From Bordetella sp. 02P26C-1 (lineage in GTDB: Bacteria > Pseudomonadota > Gammaproteobacteria > Burkholderiales > Burkholderiaceae_B), in contig NZ_WSJB01000012.1 in NCBI RefSeq assembly GCF_009763255.1, positions 248,001 through 312,000 on the forward strand: DNA of 64,000 nt. The letters run 5' to 3'. Below are positions 52,577-63,297 of the stretch, in pieces (positions within the stretch are counted from its first letter, which is position 1; each line of letters starts with the position of its first letter). The position numbers and the translations under genes are program-made. The notes beneath the pieces are model-generated. The model had not been told where the DNA came from and did not search any database. It worked only from the letters and a program-made list of their open reading frames with translations.

Positions 52577-52957
52577 CTATCGCCCAGTCGTCACTGGTGC
52601 GGGCAATGGCGTGCCCGCTGGCACAGGCGTCACTGGCGGCAGCGCGGGCGCAAAATGCGGGGACGCGATCGAACTAGGGGTGATCACCCTGGCTGCGCCC
52701 ATGCCACCGCCTGCGGTCAGCCCGGCGTCACGCAAGCGCGCCAGACGCTTGCGGCCTATCCCGCGAACGCGGTCCGACAGATCTTCCAGCGATTCATAGG
52801 GGCCGGCTCGTTCGCGCTCTTGGACGATCATTTGCGCGGTTCGTGGGCCCACGCCGTTAAGGGTCTCTAACTGCGCCGCCGTGGCCGTGTTCGCGTCAAG
52901 CGCGTGGGCCAGCGTGGCCGCTGCGCACAACCAGCACAGGCTCAGCACACGGGTCAT
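52577..52957 (-). CDS. ComEA-like helix-hairpin-helix protein
   Basis: The product is 126 residues from ATG 52957. An N-terminal signal peptide (MTRVLSLCWLCAAATLAHA) is followed by the ComEA-type double helix-hairpin-helix (DANTATAAQLETLNGVGPRT, then SLEDLSDRVRGIGRKRLARL, about residues 20-85) and a proline-rich tail. Such periplasmic proteins bind DNA and may help uptake or transformation. No other competence gene is adjacent. Confidence 0.87.
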   Translation of the reverse strand: MTRVLSLCWLCAAATLAHALDANTATAAQLETLNGVGPRTAQMIVQERERAGPYESLEDLSDRVRGIGRKRLARLRDAGLTAGGGMGAARVITPSSIASPHFAPALPPVTPVPAGTPLPAPVTTGR

Positions 52958-53116
52958 AATGCTGACGATTCGCAAAAGCGAAACCGACCTGGACGGGCGC
53001 ACCGGGCGTCCGCGGCCCACCAACGGCCAACGCACGCCAAAGCGTCTGTTTGACACGAGGTGATCATGAGATGAGTGCGGCGCTGGGGGTTTCGACATCA
53101 TGGCGTAGCCTCTCCG

Positions 53117-53146
53117 TAAAAATGAAGGCGGATCGATTGATCCGCC
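53117..53146 (-). terminator. Rho-independent terminator after hldD
   Basis: On the minus strand a perfect 8-bp stem (GGCGGATC at 53127-53134, GATCCGCC at 53139-53146) with a 4-nt loop is followed by TTCATTTTTA. It lies about 90 bp beyond the hldD stop. Confidence 0.8.
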
Positions 53147-53234
53147 CGTGGAGAGCCATGATGCCAGCACGCATCAGCGTCAGGGTGCCCGAGTGAACGA
53201 AATGATCACTCAGGGAAACACCCTAGAGATCGCT

Positions 53235-54227
53235 TCAGCCCTGGCGGGCACGCCAGTATTTCACGTACTCCGTCACGCCCGTCTGCACGTCACGCATGGG
53301 CGCGGTAAAGCCGGCCGCGCGCAGCTGCGAGTCATCGGCACGGGTGTAGCTCTGATAACGGCCTTTCAGATCATCCGGGAACGGGATATAGCGCAGCAAG
53401 CCTTGCTTGACCAATTCCTCGAGCGACAAGGCCGGCTCGCCCTGCTCTGCACGCAGCGCGTTAACCACAGCCATCGCCACATCGTTAAACGGTTGCGCCC
53501 GGCCGGTACCGCAGTTGAAAATCCCGGAAGTCTCGGGATGATCCAGAAAATGCAGATTCACCGCGACCACATCGTCCACCGAGATAAAGTCGCGGCTTTG
53601 ACCGCCATCGGGATAACCATCCCAGCCGGCGAATAAACGCACATGCCCCTCGGCGAGGAACTGATTCATGTTGTGAAAAGCCACGGAGGCCATGCGGCCC
53701 TTGTGCTGTTCATGCGGCCCATAGACGTTGAAATACCGCAGGCCCACCACTTGGGCTGTCAGCCTCGACATGCGCTGGCGCAGCACCTGATCGAACAGCA
53801 GTTTGGAGTAACCATAGACGTTCAGCGGCCGCTCATTCGCAGGGTCCTCGACATACACGGACGAGCCGCCGTACACCGCGGCCGACGAGGCATACAGAAA
53901 CGGCACACGGTACGCCTGGCAATATTCGAAGAGCTCGAGCGTCACACGATAGTTGTTATCCATCATGTAACGGCCATTGCGCTCGGTGGTGTCCGAACAC
54001 GCGCCCTGATGCAGTACCGCACGCAAAGGCGGCAGCTCGCGCGCCAGCACCCGGCGACGGAATTCGTCCTTATCGAGATAGTCGGCGATCTGCAAATCGA
54101 CCAGATTGCGGAACTTGTCGCCCTCGGTCAGATCATCGACGGCGATGATGTCGGTAATGCCGCGGCGGTTCAGGCCACGCACGAGATTATTGCCGATAAA
54201 GCCGGCGGCGCCTGTCACGACGATCAT
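53235..54227 (-). CDS. hldD: ADP-glyceromanno-heptose 6-epimerase
   Basis: The 330-residue SDR-type epimerase makes ADP-L-glycero-D-manno-heptose for the LPS core. The NADP loop [18 protein letters not shown] is at the N-terminus. The catalytic region is [14 protein letters not shown] near residue 140, and [20 protein letters not shown] follows. AGGAG precedes ATG 54227, which overlaps the hldA stop (ATGA). Confidence 0.96.
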   Translation of the reverse strand: MIVVTGAAGFIGNNLVRGLNRRGITDIIAVDDLTEGDKFRNLVDLQIADYLDKDEFRRRVLARELPPLRAVLHQGACSDTTERNGRYMMDNNYRVTLELFEYCQAYRVPFLYASSAAVYGGSSVYVEDPANERPLNVYGYSKLLFDQVLRQRMSRLTAQVVGLRYFNVYGPHEQHKGRMASVAFHNMNQFLAEGHVRLFAGWDGYPDGGQSRDFISVDDVVAVNLHFLDHPETSGIFNCGTGRAQPFNDVAMAVVNALRAEQGEPALSLEELVKQGLLRYIPFPDDLKGRYQSYTRADDSQLRAAGFTAPMRDVQTGVTEYVKYWRARQG

Positions 54228-55165
54228 TGGGATACTCCTGCTAATTCTGCGGCGGTCACAATCGATGTGCCCAGTTTGCCCACGACGATGCCACCGGCGC
54301 GGTTCGCCCAGCGCATCGCATCGTTCCACGGCTGTCCGATGGCACGCATGGTCGCAAGCGTTGCCAACACGGTATCGCCCGCGCCCGACACATCGAAAAC
54401 TTCGTGCGCCTGCGCATCGACATGTGAGCGACCGGCCGCCGTAAATAATGTCATGCCTTGCTCGGAGCGTGTAACCAGCAGCGCTTCGAGGTCCAGTTCC
54501 TCGCGCAGCTTCTGCGCGCGTTCAGTGAGCTGCGACTCCGTGGTCCAACGGCCCACGGCCTCTTGCATCTCGGCCCGGTTCGGGGTTACCAAGGTCGCGC
54601 CACGATAGCGCGTGTAATCGTCGCCCTTGGGATCCACCAGCACAGGCACACCTGCTTTCCGTGCCATTGCAATCATGGACTGGACGCGCGATAGCGCGCC
54701 TTTGGCATAGTCGGAAAGTACCAACACATCGTGTTGCGCCAATTGCTGGGCGACCCGCGTGTCCAAATCGTCCAGCGTTGCCGGTTCCGGCGCTTGCTCG
54801 AAATCCACGCGCAACAATTGTTGCTGGCGGCCCAGGACACGCAGCTTCAACGTGGTGGGATTCTCGGCATCGGCCACCAGATCGGCTTGTATGCCTGCCT
54901 CGGTGGCCAGACGGCTGATGCTTCCCCCAGCCTCGTCGGTCCCTACCAGGCCGATCAGGGTGGCATGGCCGCCTAACGCCACGACATTGCGCGCCACGTT
55001 GGCGGCGCCGCCCAAACGGTCCTCGCGGCGCGCCACGCGCACCACGGGCACAGGCGCCTCGGGAGAAATACGTTCGACTTCGCCGAACCAATAGCGATCC
55101 AGCATCACGTCACCGACGACGAGCACGCGAGATCGGGCCATCGCATCCAGAGGGAGTGCGTTCAT
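54224..55165 (-). CDS. hldA: D-glycero-beta-D-manno-heptose-7-phosphate kinase (RfaE domain I)
   Basis: The 313-residue ribokinase-fold enzyme phosphorylates heptose-7-phosphate. Family text: [20 protein letters not shown] near the N-terminus, [15 protein letters not shown] near residue 52 and [18 protein letters not shown] near residue 260 (catalytic Asp in GAGD). It lacks the adenylyltransferase domain found in the bifunctional HldE, so a separate hldC must exist elsewhere. It overlaps both lapB and hldD by ATGA. Confidence 0.93.
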   Translation of the reverse strand: MNALPLDAMARSRVLVVGDVMLDRYWFGEVERISPEAPVPVVRVARREDRLGGAANVARNVVALGGHATLIGLVGTDEAGGSISRLATEAGIQADLVADAENPTTLKLRVLGRQQQLLRVDFEQAPEPATLDDLDTRVAQQLAQHDVLVLSDYAKGALSRVQSMIAMARKAGVPVLVDPKGDDYTRYRGATLVTPNRAEMQEAVGRWTTESQLTERAQKLREELDLEALLVTRSEQGMTLFTAAGRSHVDAQAHEVFDVSGAGDTVLATLATMRAIGQPWNDAMRWANRAGGIVVGKLGTSIVTAAELAGVSQ

Positions 55166-56391
55166 TCAAGCTCTTCCAAACGCCGCGGTGCATAGGTTTC
55201 CCAGCCGTTGCACCCCGGACATTGCCAATAATAGCGCCGCGCCTGGAAGCCGCAGTTGCGGCACGCATAGCGATCGAGACGCTGGGTATGTTTGTGAATC
55301 AGGCTGCGCAACAGACTGAGATCGGCACCGGGAACGGGACCTTGCTCGTCGCCCGGCTGCTGCGCGTCGGCGCTGCTGAGTTCCGCCTCCAACAGACGGT
55401 CCAGACCCAGAAGAGACGGATGATGCCGTAGCGCTGCCCGCGCGAACGCCCACGCCGGGGTCGCGCCCTGCTGCACGCGCAGCTCGCGAAATACGACGTT
55501 GAACAAATCCAGCGAGGGATAACGGTCGTACTGACCGCGCAGCAATTCAAGCCCTTCGGCAGCCTGCCCTGCTTGACGATAATTCGCCAGCAGCTGCTCG
55601 GCCACCTGACCGGCGAACTCGGGCGCGTCAGCCAGGATGGATTCCAGATACAGACGTTCGCGTTTGGCATCGCCCTCCAGCTGAGCGAGCCGTGCGCGCA
55701 GCATGGCGCTGCGGACGCGGGCGGGCTTGCCCGAGGTATCGGGTTGCTTTAGGAGCTTTGCCGCGTGGTCTGCCGCATCGAGCGCGGCATGCGCCGCCTC
55801 GGCATCGAATGGATTGGCCGTCAACGCCGTCTGCGCCTGCTCGCAGTAGTAATGCACGATTTGCGGCACCGGCTCATCGACAAGGCCCTGCAGGGTTTTG
55901 ACTGCCTCGATCGCGCGCGGCCAATCGTGTTCGGACTCGTAGATACGGATCAACGAACGCAGCGCGGGCAGTGCATAACGAGTGTCTTTAAGCTGTTCGA
56001 AAGCGCTTTCGGCGCGATCGAGCATTCCTGCCTTCAGAAAGTCGTGTGCCAGCTCATGCTGCGCGTGCTCGCGTTCGGCCTCGGGCAGATCGGAACGGCT
56101 CAACAGGCTTTGATGCACGCGAATGGCGCGCTCCATTTCGCCGCGCCGGCGAAACAGGCTGCCCAACGCGAAGTGCAACTCCGTGGTTTCCGGATCCAAC
56201 TTGGCCACTTCGACGAACGCGTCGATGGCGCGGTCCGGCTCCTCGTTAAGCAGAAAGTTCAGGCCCTTGAAATACGAATCGGGCAGCGTGCGCGTTTCGC
56301 GCAGCATCTGCCGGAAATCAAAGCGCGCTGCCAACCACCCCAGTGCAAACAGCACCGGTACAAATATCAACCACCAAGGTTCAAAGTCCAC
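55162..56391 (-). CDS. lapB: Lipopolysaccharide assembly protein LapB (YciM)
   Basis: The 409-residue protein has an N-terminal membrane anchor (about 5-20), a cytoplasmic array of tetratricopeptide repeats (about 50-340; VEVAKLDPETTELHFALGSL is one) and a C-terminal rubredoxin-like metal site (CRNCGFQ and CPGCNGW pairs near residue 380). LapB tunes LPS synthesis through FtsH/LpxC. It is coupled to hldA by ATGA, which places LPS control and heptose synthesis in one operon. Confidence 0.93.
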   Translation of the reverse strand: MDFEPWWLIFVPVLFALGWLAARFDFRQMLRETRTLPDSYFKGLNFLLNEEPDRAIDAFVEVAKLDPETTELHFALGSLFRRRGEMERAIRVHQSLLSRSDLPEAEREHAQHELAHDFLKAGMLDRAESAFEQLKDTRYALPALRSLIRIYESEHDWPRAIEAVKTLQGLVDEPVPQIVHYYCEQAQTALTANPFDAEAAHAALDAADHAAKLLKQPDTSGKPARVRSAMLRARLAQLEGDAKRERLYLESILADAPEFAGQVAEQLLANYRQAGQAAEGLELLRGQYDRYPSLDLFNVVFRELRVQQGATPAWAFARAALRHHPSLLGLDRLLEAELSSADAQQPGDEQGPVPGADLSLLRSLIHKHTQRLDRYACRNCGFQARRYYWQCPGCNGWETYAPRRLEELE

Positions 56392-56430
56392 GCAATATGC
56401 TCAAGTTCGTAGCGGTAAAAATGGCGCGAC

Positions 56431-56745
56431 TCAAAGCGGCGACATCGGCGCGATCGCTTCCGGCGCAATCTCAGGGGTCGTACCCGCGGCGGCAGCCTGC
56501 AGGCGTTCGACCTCACGACGCAGGCGCATGGCTTCGCGACGCCGGCGTAGTGCGGCCGGCACGGTCAGCAACAGCCCAAATATCGTGCCAACGACAAAAG
56601 TCACCAGCATCACTACGATCAGCGGCACGTCCTGCAGCACATGATCACCATAGAAGTTGACCTCGACCGGGCCGGTGTTCTTCAGGGCGAACATCAGTAC
56701 CACAACAAAGACGAGCAATCGCAGTGCCCAGATTAGGTAGCGCAT
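56431..56745 (-). CDS. lapA: Lipopolysaccharide assembly protein A domain protein (LapA, DUF1049)
   Basis: The product is 104 residues from ATG 56745, the first Met before the hydrophobic region. Two membrane helices (about 3-22 and 42-65) flank VEVNFYGDHVLQDVPL, followed by a basic coiled segment (RRRREAMRLRREVERLQ). It is 39 bp upstream of lapB on the same strand and is separated from ihfB by a terminator. Confidence 0.9.
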   Translation of the reverse strand: MRYLIWALRLLVFVVVLMFALKNTGPVEVNFYGDHVLQDVPLIVVMLVTFVVGTIFGLLLTVPAALRRRREAMRLRREVERLQAAAAGTTPEIAPEAIAPMSPL

Positions 56746-56830
56746 GGCGCATGCTCCAGAGAATTCGAGACACTCGATTGTAAGCGGAAGCGGCCCAACT
56801 CCGCGCGCGAGTACCCTGCTCTGCGCCCCA

Positions 56831-56870
56831 TAAAACAAAACCCCCTGGATGTCGTGAGACACCCAGGGGG
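56831..56870 (-). terminator. Rho-independent terminator after ihfB
   Basis: On the minus strand a 13-bp stem (arms 56841-56853 and 56858-56870, one G-U or mismatch) with a 4-nt loop is followed by TTTTGTTTTA. It separates the rpsA-ihfB transcript from lapA. Confidence 0.9.
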
Positions 56871-56907
56871 TGAGATACCTCTATCGGGACAGCCGATACA
56901 GCCCTGA

Positions 56908-57267
56908 TCACATGGCGTGCATGCCCATCAGGGTAGGCATCGAGTCATCTGAAATATCATCAGACGACACCGCGCCTTGGGTATCAGCCGCCAGATCCAC
57001 CCGCTCGCGCAGCTCCTTGCCGGCCTTGAAATGCGGCACCTGTTTACCAGGCACCAACACTTGCTCGCCCGACTTGGGGTTGCGTCCGATGCGGGGTGAG
57101 CGCCGCGACAGCGAAAAGCTGCCAAATCCACGAATCTCGATGCGCTGACCCGAGGCTAAAGCCTGGGCCATGGCATCCAGTATGGTCTTGACCGCGTAAT
57201 CGGTGTCGCGGGCGGCCAGCTGGGGGTAGCGGGCCGCCAAAGCGGCGATCAGCTCCGACTTGGTCAC
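56908..57267 (-). CDS. ihfB: Integration host factor, beta subunit
   Basis: The 119-residue DNA-bending protein has the HU/IHF fold ([20 protein letters not shown]) and the DNA-intercalating arm with [16 protein letters not shown] near residue 60. The C-terminus is about 20 residues longer than the Escherichia coli protein and acidic ([10 protein letters not shown]). It begins two bases after the rpsA stop and is co-transcribed with it. Confidence 0.95.
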   Translation of the reverse strand: MTKSELIAALAARYPQLAARDTDYAVKTILDAMAQALASGQRIEIRGFGSFSLSRRSPRIGRNPKSGEQVLVPGKQVPHFKAGKELRERVDLAADTQGAVSSDDISDDSMPTLMGMHAM

Positions 57268-57269
57268 TA

Positions 57270-58982
57270 TCAGCCGTCGTTACGCTGTTGGTCCAGCTTG
57301 GCCTTGAGCAGCGCGCCCAGGTTGGTCGTGCCCGACGAAGCGCTGGCTTCGGACATGCGTTGCAGCGTGTCGGCGGTTTCGGCGTTGTCGCGAGCCTTGA
57401 TCGACAGTTGGATCGAACGCGTCTTGCGGTCGACGTTGACGATCATGGCTTCGACGTTCTGGCCTTCCTTCAGCACGGTGGTCGCGTCTTCGACACGGCC
57501 CGACGAGATTTCGGAAGCACGCAGGTAACCTTCGACGTCCACCGACAGGGTCACCACGGCGCCCTTGGCTTCGACCGACTTGATCACGCCCGGAACCACC
57601 GCACCCTTGTCGTAGGTAGCAACGAAGTTGTTGAACGGATCGCCTTCGAGCTGCTTGATACCCAGCGAGATGCGTTCCTTGTCGGTGTCGATGCCCAGAA
57701 CCACGGCTTCGATTTCGTCGCCCTTCTTGAAGTTGCGAACGGCTTCTTCGCCGGTCTCGGCCCACGACAGGTCGGACAAGTGAACCAGGCCATCGATACC
57801 GCCAGGCAGACCGACGAACACGCCAAAATCGGTGATCGACTTGATGGCGCCGCGGACCTTGTCACCACGCTTGAAGTTGGTGGCGAACTCTTCCCACGGG
57901 TTTTGACGGCACTGCTTCATGCCCAGGGAGATACGACGACGGTCTTCGTCGATTTCCAGGACCATGACTTCGACTTCTTCGCCCAGGGTCACGACCTTGC
58001 GCGGATCGACGTTCTTGTTGGTCCAGTCCATTTCGGAGACGTGCACCAGGCCTTCGATGCCGGCTTCGACTTCGACGAACGCGCCGTAGTCGGTCAGGTT
58101 CGTCACCTTGCCGAACAGACGGGTGCCTTGCGGGTAGCGGCGAGCCAGACCCACCCACGGATCTTCGCCCAGCTGCTTGACGCCCAGCGACACGCGGCTC
58201 TTTTCTTGGTCGAACTTGAGGACCTTGGCTTCGACTTCCTGACCCACTTGCAGGACTTCGGACGGGTGACGCACGCGGCGCCATGCCATGTCGGTGATGT
58301 GGAGCAGGCCATCGATGCCACCCAGGTCAACGAACGCACCGTAGTCGGTGATGTTCTTGACCACGCCCTTGACCACGGCACCTTCGTGCAGCGTTTCGAG
58401 CAGTTTTTGACGCTCTTCACCCATGCTGGCTTCCAGCACTTGGCGGCGCGACAACACGACGTTGTTGCGCTTGCGATCGAGCTTGATGACCTTGAATTCG
58501 AGGGTCTTGCCTTCGTACGGGGTCGTGTCCTTGACGGGACGCAGATCGACCAGCGAACCGGGCAAGAACGCGCGGATGCCGTTGGTCATGACGGTCAGGC
58601 CGCCCTTGACCTTGCCGGTAATGGTGCCGGTAACCAGCTCGCCGTTTTCGAGGGCCGTTTCCAGCTGCAGCCAGGCCGACAGGCGCTTGGCGCGGTCACG
58701 CGACAGGATGGTGTCGCCGTAGCCGTTTTCCAGGGAATCGATTGCCACCGAGACGAAGTCGCCGGGTTGCACTTCCAGCTCGCCCTGGTCGTTCAGGAAT
58801 TCTTCCAGGGGGATCAGCGCTTCGGACTTCAGGCCGGCATTGACGACGACGAAGTTGTGATCAACGCGCACGACTTCAGCGCTGATGACTTCGCCGGACT
58901 TCATGTCCTGGCTCTTGAGGCTTTCTGCGAAGAGGTCGGCGAAGCTTTCGCCGCCGGTGGCGGGAGTGGAAACGGAAGACAT
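57270..58982 (-). CDS. rpsA: 30S ribosomal protein S1
   Basis: The 570-residue protein has six S1 RNA-binding repeats (about residues 25-555; each with a motif like [18 protein letters not shown]). ATG 58982 ([14 protein letters not shown]) lacks any Shine-Dalgarno sequence; a small hairpin GGCCA(AAA)TGGCC lies at 59000-59012. In Escherichia coli, rpsA also lacks one and is autoregulated, so the same may apply here. Met 58997 is an alternative start. Confidence 0.96.
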   Translation of the reverse strand: MSSVSTPATGGESFADLFAESLKSQDMKSGEVISAEVVRVDHNFVVVNAGLKSEALIPLEEFLNDQGELEVQPGDFVSVAIDSLENGYGDTILSRDRAKRLSAWLQLETALENGELVTGTITGKVKGGLTVMTNGIRAFLPGSLVDLRPVKDTTPYEGKTLEFKVIKLDRKRNNVVLSRRQVLEASMGEERQKLLETLHEGAVVKGVVKNITDYGAFVDLGGIDGLLHITDMAWRRVRHPSEVLQVGQEVEAKVLKFDQEKSRVSLGVKQLGEDPWVGLARRYPQGTRLFGKVTNLTDYGAFVEVEAGIEGLVHVSEMDWTNKNVDPRKVVTLGEEVEVMVLEIDEDRRRISLGMKQCRQNPWEEFATNFKRGDKVRGAIKSITDFGVFVGLPGGIDGLVHLSDLSWAETGEEAVRNFKKGDEIEAVVLGIDTDKERISLGIKQLEGDPFNNFVATYDKGAVVPGVIKSVEAKGAVVTLSVDVEGYLRASEISSGRVEDATTVLKEGQNVEAMIVNVDRKTRSIQLSIKARDNAETADTLQRMSEASASSGTTNLGALLKAKLDQQRNDG

Positions 58983-59128
58983 TGAGTTGAAATCCATGGG
59001 GCCAAAATGGCCATTAAAAACACACCGAAGCGGTTTGTCCGCGACAGTGGAGTGAATAAACCTGCTGGCTGCCAACGGCTATAGACCGGATGTCTGCCGC
59101 CGCCCGTCGCCAACAGGGCGACAAACTG

Positions 59129-59812
59129 TCAAAGCGCCTTCCAGAGATCCAGCACGGCCGCTACAGTCTGCTCGATCGTCAGAGCCGACGAATCCAGCAC
59201 TTTCGCATCAGCCGCAGGCGCTAGAGGCGCTACGCTGCGTTGCATATCGCGCGCATCGCGCTCGCGCATGTCACGCAGAAGGTCGTCAAGATTAGCAGGA
59301 ATTCCCTTGTCGATCAACTGCTTACAACGTCTCTGCGCGCGCGCTTCTACGTCGGCGATCAAAAAGACCTTCAGGCCGGCGTCCGGAAACACCACCGTGC
59401 CCATGTCCCGGCCATCGGCCACCAGGCCCGGCCAGGTCCGGAAGGCGCGCTGACGGTCGAGCAAAGCTTGGCGCACGGCGGGGTACGCGGCGATGCGGGA
59501 AGCCATGTTGCCCACCTGCTCCTGACGAATCGTACCGCTGACGTCCTCACCCTCTAATAGAATTCGTTCGCCATCGAAGCGGACATCGAGGTGGCGCGCC
59601 AGATCGGCCACCGCGGCCTCGTCATCGGCCGACACGCCCCGATTCAGCACCATCAGTGCGGTCAAGCGGTACAAGGCACCGCTATCGAGTGTGGTCCATC
59701 CCAGCGCTTGCGCGACCCGGTGCGCAATGGTGCCTTTGCCCGAGGCCGTCGGACCGTCGATGGCAATCACGGGAGCCAGTCCCTCGCCCGGGGTGACAGA
59801 TAGATCAGTCAT
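59129..59812 (-). CDS. cmk: Cytidylate kinase
   Basis: The 227-residue NMP kinase phosphorylates CMP and dCMP. P-loop GPTASGKGT lies at about residues 20-28, [18 protein letters not shown] near residue 125 and [13 protein letters not shown] near residue 185. ATG 59812 lies one base beyond the aroA stop (TGATATG); an in-frame ATG at 59824 would overlap aroA. Confidence 0.95.
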   Translation of the reverse strand: MTDLSVTPGEGLAPVIAIDGPTASGKGTIAHRVAQALGWTTLDSGALYRLTALMVLNRGVSADDEAAVADLARHLDVRFDGERILLEGEDVSGTIRQEQVGNMASRIAAYPAVRQALLDRQRAFRTWPGLVADGRDMGTVVFPDAGLKVFLIADVEARAQRRCKQLIDKGIPANLDDLLRDMRERDARDMQRSVAPLAPAADAKVLDSSALTIEQTVAAVLDLWKAL

Positions 59813-59813
59813 A

Positions 59814-61148
59814 TCAGTTCGCATTGGCGCCAGTGACTAGCCCGGCGTACACATCAAAATATTCGGGGAACGTCTTGCGAACGCAGCCCGGTTCCATAAT
59901 CCGCACGGCAGCCGGCCCAAACGCAGCCAGCGAAAAACACATCGCCATGCGGTGATCATCCCATGTGCCGATATGGGCGTCGCGCCAGGCGTTGTCAGCC
60001 GGCGGCGTGATTTCGAGCCAATCGGGGCCGGACGCCACCGTCGCACCCAGTTTTTCCAGCTCGGTGTGCATGGCGTGAATCCGGTCGGTTTCCTTGACTC
60101 GCCAGCTACCGATGTTACGCAAGCGGCACTTGCCATCGGCAAATAGCGCCAGCGCGGCCGCCGTCATGGCAGCATCCGGAATCAGATTGAAATCGGTATC
60201 GAAAGCTTTGAGCCGTTCGCCGCGATCGACACAGACACCGCGTGATTCGATCCAATCGGGGCCATACGTAATCTGCGCACCCATTGCCTGCAACGTTTGC
60301 GCAAAGGCGACGTCGCCCTGAATGCTTTGCTCGCCCACGCCCGTGACCCGCACCGGGCCGCCACCAATCGCGCCCAACGCCAGAAAATAGGACGCCGACG
60401 AAGCATCCCCCTCGACGGCGATCGCGCCGGGGCTGCGATACGAGGCGCCAGCCTCCACCGTAAATCGCTGCCAGCCATCGCGTCGCACCTGCACGCCGTA
60501 ACGCGCCATCAGGTTCAGGGTGATTTCAATATAGGGTTTGGAGATGAGTTCGCCGACAACCTCGATGACGACGGGCCGATCGCTCGACTGGGTCAAAATC
60601 GGCGCGGCAAGCAGCAAGGCAGTCAGAAATTGGCTGGACACCGATCCCTGCACGCGGGCGGCCGTATCAGCGCGTAGCGTACCGACGCCAATTTGCAACG
60701 GGGGGTAGCCCTCTTGCCCGAGATACTCCACATCGGCGCCCCACTGACGCAACGCATCGACCAGATCCCCGATGGGACGCTCGTGCATACGCGGCACACC
60801 GCTCAGACGGTAGTGGCCACCCATCAAGGCAAGCGCTGCGGTCAACGGACGGAACGCGGTACCGGCGTTGCCCAAAAAGAGCTGCGAGTCTTTCACCGGA
60901 AAGCGCCCCGCTCCGACCACCGTGACGCGGCCTTGGCCGTGTTCGGTGATGTTCACGCCCAGCTGTCGCAATGCGTCGAGCATGACGCGGGTGTCATCGG
61001 AATCGAGCAATCCCGAGATCTCTGTCTGCCCAGCCGCCAGCGCGGCCAGTAGCAACACACGATTCGAAATACTCTTGGAACCGGGCAACGCCACTTCCCC
61101 ACTGGCGCGATGCGCGCGAGGTAAATCCAGGTATGCCTGTGCGCTCAT
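59814..61148 (-). CDS. aroA: 5-enolpyruvylshikimate-3-phosphate synthase
   Basis: The 444-residue shikimate-pathway enzyme has family text [20 protein letters not shown] near residue 21 (K25), [19 protein letters not shown] near residue 90 with the PEP-binding GNAGTA, and [15 protein letters not shown] near residue 350. AAGGAG precedes ATG 61148, six bases after the tyrA stop. Confidence 0.96.
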   Translation of the reverse strand: MSAQAYLDLPRAHRASGEVALPGSKSISNRVLLLAALAAGQTEISGLLDSDDTRVMLDALRQLGVNITEHGQGRVTVVGAGRFPVKDSQLFLGNAGTAFRPLTAALALMGGHYRLSGVPRMHERPIGDLVDALRQWGADVEYLGQEGYPPLQIGVGTLRADTAARVQGSVSSQFLTALLLAAPILTQSSDRPVVIEVVGELISKPYIEITLNLMARYGVQVRRDGWQRFTVEAGASYRSPGAIAVEGDASSASYFLALGAIGGGPVRVTGVGEQSIQGDVAFAQTLQAMGAQITYGPDWIESRGVCVDRGERLKAFDTDFNLIPDAAMTAAALALFADGKCRLRNIGSWRVKETDRIHAMHTELEKLGATVASGPDWLEITPPADNAWRDAHIGTWDDHRMAMCFSLAAFGPAAVRIMEPGCVRKTFPEYFDVYAGLVTGANAN

Positions 61149-61153
61149 GAAAC

Positions 61154-62038
61154 TCACTCCTTGCGCCAATTGCGGCGTGCGTCGGCCGCTTGCGCCAATA
61201 GCGCCTCCAGCGCCTGACCATCGCCTTGCATCATGGCGCTTTCAAACTGATCCAGGACGTCGCGCACGGCCGCGAGCTCCGATTGCAGCGCGTCGCGATT
61301 CGACAAAAAGATATCGCGCCACATTTCGGGCGAACCCGCAGCGATCCGCGTGAAATCGCGAAAACCCGAGCCCGCGATCGCCAGACGCAGCTCGGCGTCT
61401 TTGGCTTGCGCGACCTGAGCCATATAGGCCGCCGAGAGCAAGTGCGGCATATGACTGACCGAACCCAGCACGCGATCGTGCGCATCCGCGTCCATATCAA
61501 TCACGCGAGCCCCGCAACCCTGCCAGAGCGCACGCACACGCTCAACGTCTGCCGGCGCGTTTTCAGGCATGGGCGTGAGAATCACCGTGCGATCGTGATA
61601 CAACGCGGCATCCGCTGCGGAAGGGCCGCTGCGCTCCGCGCCGGCGATGGGATGCCCGGGCACGAACTGCGCCACGCGCTCGCCCAGCGCCTCGCGGGCG
61701 GCTTGAACCACCTCGCATTTAGTACTGCCCGCATCAGTGACCACGGTGTCGGCACGCAAATGCGGTCGCATCTTCGCCAGCATGGGCGCGATACTCGAGA
61801 CAGGCGTTGCCAGCAAAATCACATCGGCCTGGGCGGCGGCCTGTTCGGGCGTGGCCGCCTTGTCGATCAAACCTAGCGATTGGGCTTCGGCCAGCGTCTG
61901 CGCATTGCGGCCCACACCGAGCACGCGCCCGACCTGCCCTGCCTCGCGCAATGCACGGGCAACCGAACCGCCGATCAGGCCCACGCCGACCACGGCCAGC
62001 ACGGAAATCATGGGGCCACGGCCCCCTTGCGTCATCAT
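61154..62038 (-). CDS. tyrA: Prephenate dehydrogenase
   Basis: The 294-residue NAD-dependent enzyme of tyrosine synthesis has Rossmann loop [14 protein letters not shown] near residue 15 and active-site histidine text [14 protein letters not shown] near residue 130. It has no fused chorismate mutase domain (that domain would be in the pheA product). ATG 62038 overlaps the hisC stop by 4 bp. Confidence 0.94.
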   Translation of the reverse strand: MMTQGGRGPMISVLAVVGVGLIGGSVARALREAGQVGRVLGVGRNAQTLAEAQSLGLIDKAATPEQAAAQADVILLATPVSSIAPMLAKMRPHLRADTVVTDAGSTKCEVVQAAREALGERVAQFVPGHPIAGAERSGPSAADAALYHDRTVILTPMPENAPADVERVRALWQGCGARVIDMDADAHDRVLGSVSHMPHLLSAAYMAQVAQAKDAELRLAIAGSGFRDFTRIAAGSPEMWRDIFLSNRDALQSELAAVRDVLDQFESAMMQGDGQALEALLAQAADARRNWRKE

Positions 62039-63156
62039 GCCGACAAAATCTCAGTCAGTGCCGCGATGAAGCGTTCATTTTCTTCGGGCAAACCGACCGA
62101 CACACGCAGCCACTCGGGCAATCCGTCACCCGCCACGGGACGCACGATCACGCCGCGCTTGAGCAATTCCAGGTTGATGCGCGCAGCGTCACCCACATGC
62201 ACCAGCACGAAATTGCCGTAGCTGGGCACGTAGCGCAGCGAGAGTTTTTCGAAGGCTTGCGAAAGCTGCTGCTTGCCCGCCTTGTTCACCGCGTAAGCGC
62301 GTTCCAGATACTCGGTATCGGCCAGAGCGGCGATGGCCGCGGCCTGGGCCAAGGTGTTCACATTAAACGGCTGACGCACGCGGTTGAGCAGATCGGTCAA
62401 CACGGGCTGCGCAATCGCAAAGCCCACGCGCAGACCCGCCAGACCATAGGCCTTGGAGAACGTGCGCGACACAATCAGATTGGGATACTTGCGCACCAAC
62501 GCTACGCTATCGAAGCGCAGCTCGGGATCGAGGTACTCGTTATAGGCCTCGTCCAACACTACCGTGACCCGGTCGCCATGCGCGGCGTGAACACGCGCGA
62601 GGAAGGCATCGATCTCGGTGCCGGGGACGAAGGTGCCAGTCGGATTGTTCGGGTTCGCGATGAACAGCAAACGCGTGTCGTCGGCTATCGCCTCGAACAT
62701 GGCGTTCAGGTCATGACCATAGTCGCGCGCCGGAACTTGAATATGACGCGCGCCGCGCGCTTGCGTGGCCAGACGATAAACCGTGAACGCGTGCTGCGCA
62801 TAAACGGCCGAAGTACCTGGCTCCAATAACGCCAGCGCCGCGATTTCCAGAATGTCGTTCGAACCGTTGCCCAGCGTGATCCAGGTTGCGGGCACATCGT
62901 AACGCTTGGCCAGCGCTGCCTTCAGATCGAAGCCGTTAGGATCCGGATAGCGTGCCAGCGATGCACTGGCGGCGGCCAAGGCAGCTTGCGCGGAGGCCGG
63001 CATGCCCAAGGGATTCTCGTTGGACGCGAGCTTGACGATGTCGGCCGGATTCAGCCCAAATTCGCGAGCCAGTTCCTCAATGGGCTTACCTGCCTGATAG
63101 GGAGCAATGGCGCTAACGTGGGCGGGAGCGGTCAACGACTTTTGTGCGGAGTTCAT
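62035..63156 (-). CDS. hisC: Histidinol-phosphate aminotransferase
   Basis: The 373-residue PLP aminotransferase has family text KLASNENPLGMPASAQAALA, the DEAYNEYLDP segment near residue 205 and the PLP lysine in SRTFSKAYGLAGLRVGFA near residue 240. In this aromatic gene context it probably also transaminates aromatic precursors. The second histidine-operon copy expected in many relatives is not in the window. It is joined to tyrA by ATGA. Confidence 0.93.
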   Translation of the reverse strand: MNSAQKSLTAPAHVSAIAPYQAGKPIEELAREFGLNPADIVKLASNENPLGMPASAQAALAAASASLARYPDPNGFDLKAALAKRYDVPATWITLGNGSNDILEIAALALLEPGTSAVYAQHAFTVYRLATQARGARHIQVPARDYGHDLNAMFEAIADDTRLLFIANPNNPTGTFVPGTEIDAFLARVHAAHGDRVTVVLDEAYNEYLDPELRFDSVALVRKYPNLIVSRTFSKAYGLAGLRVGFAIAQPVLTDLLNRVRQPFNVNTLAQAAAIAALADTEYLERAYAVNKAGKQQLSQAFEKLSLRYVPSYGNFVLVHVGDAARINLELLKRGVIVRPVAGDGLPEWLRVSVGLPEENERFIAALTEILSA

Positions 63157-63297
63157 GGAAGTGCGCGAGACGAAATAGTGACGGCGAATGGCAGCTCAGG
63201 CGCTGCGGGTCCAAAAGACGGGGTGAAGCAATAAGGATCGACGACGGGAATGACACCGGGATGGCAATCGGCGCGGTGACCTGCACCGCGCCGCGTA

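Noticed and set aside
57288-58985. 565-codon open frame on the plus strand
   Set aside because: It is the exact antisense of rpsA, whose biased codon use leaves the complementary frame open. It has no ribosome binding site and no family match.
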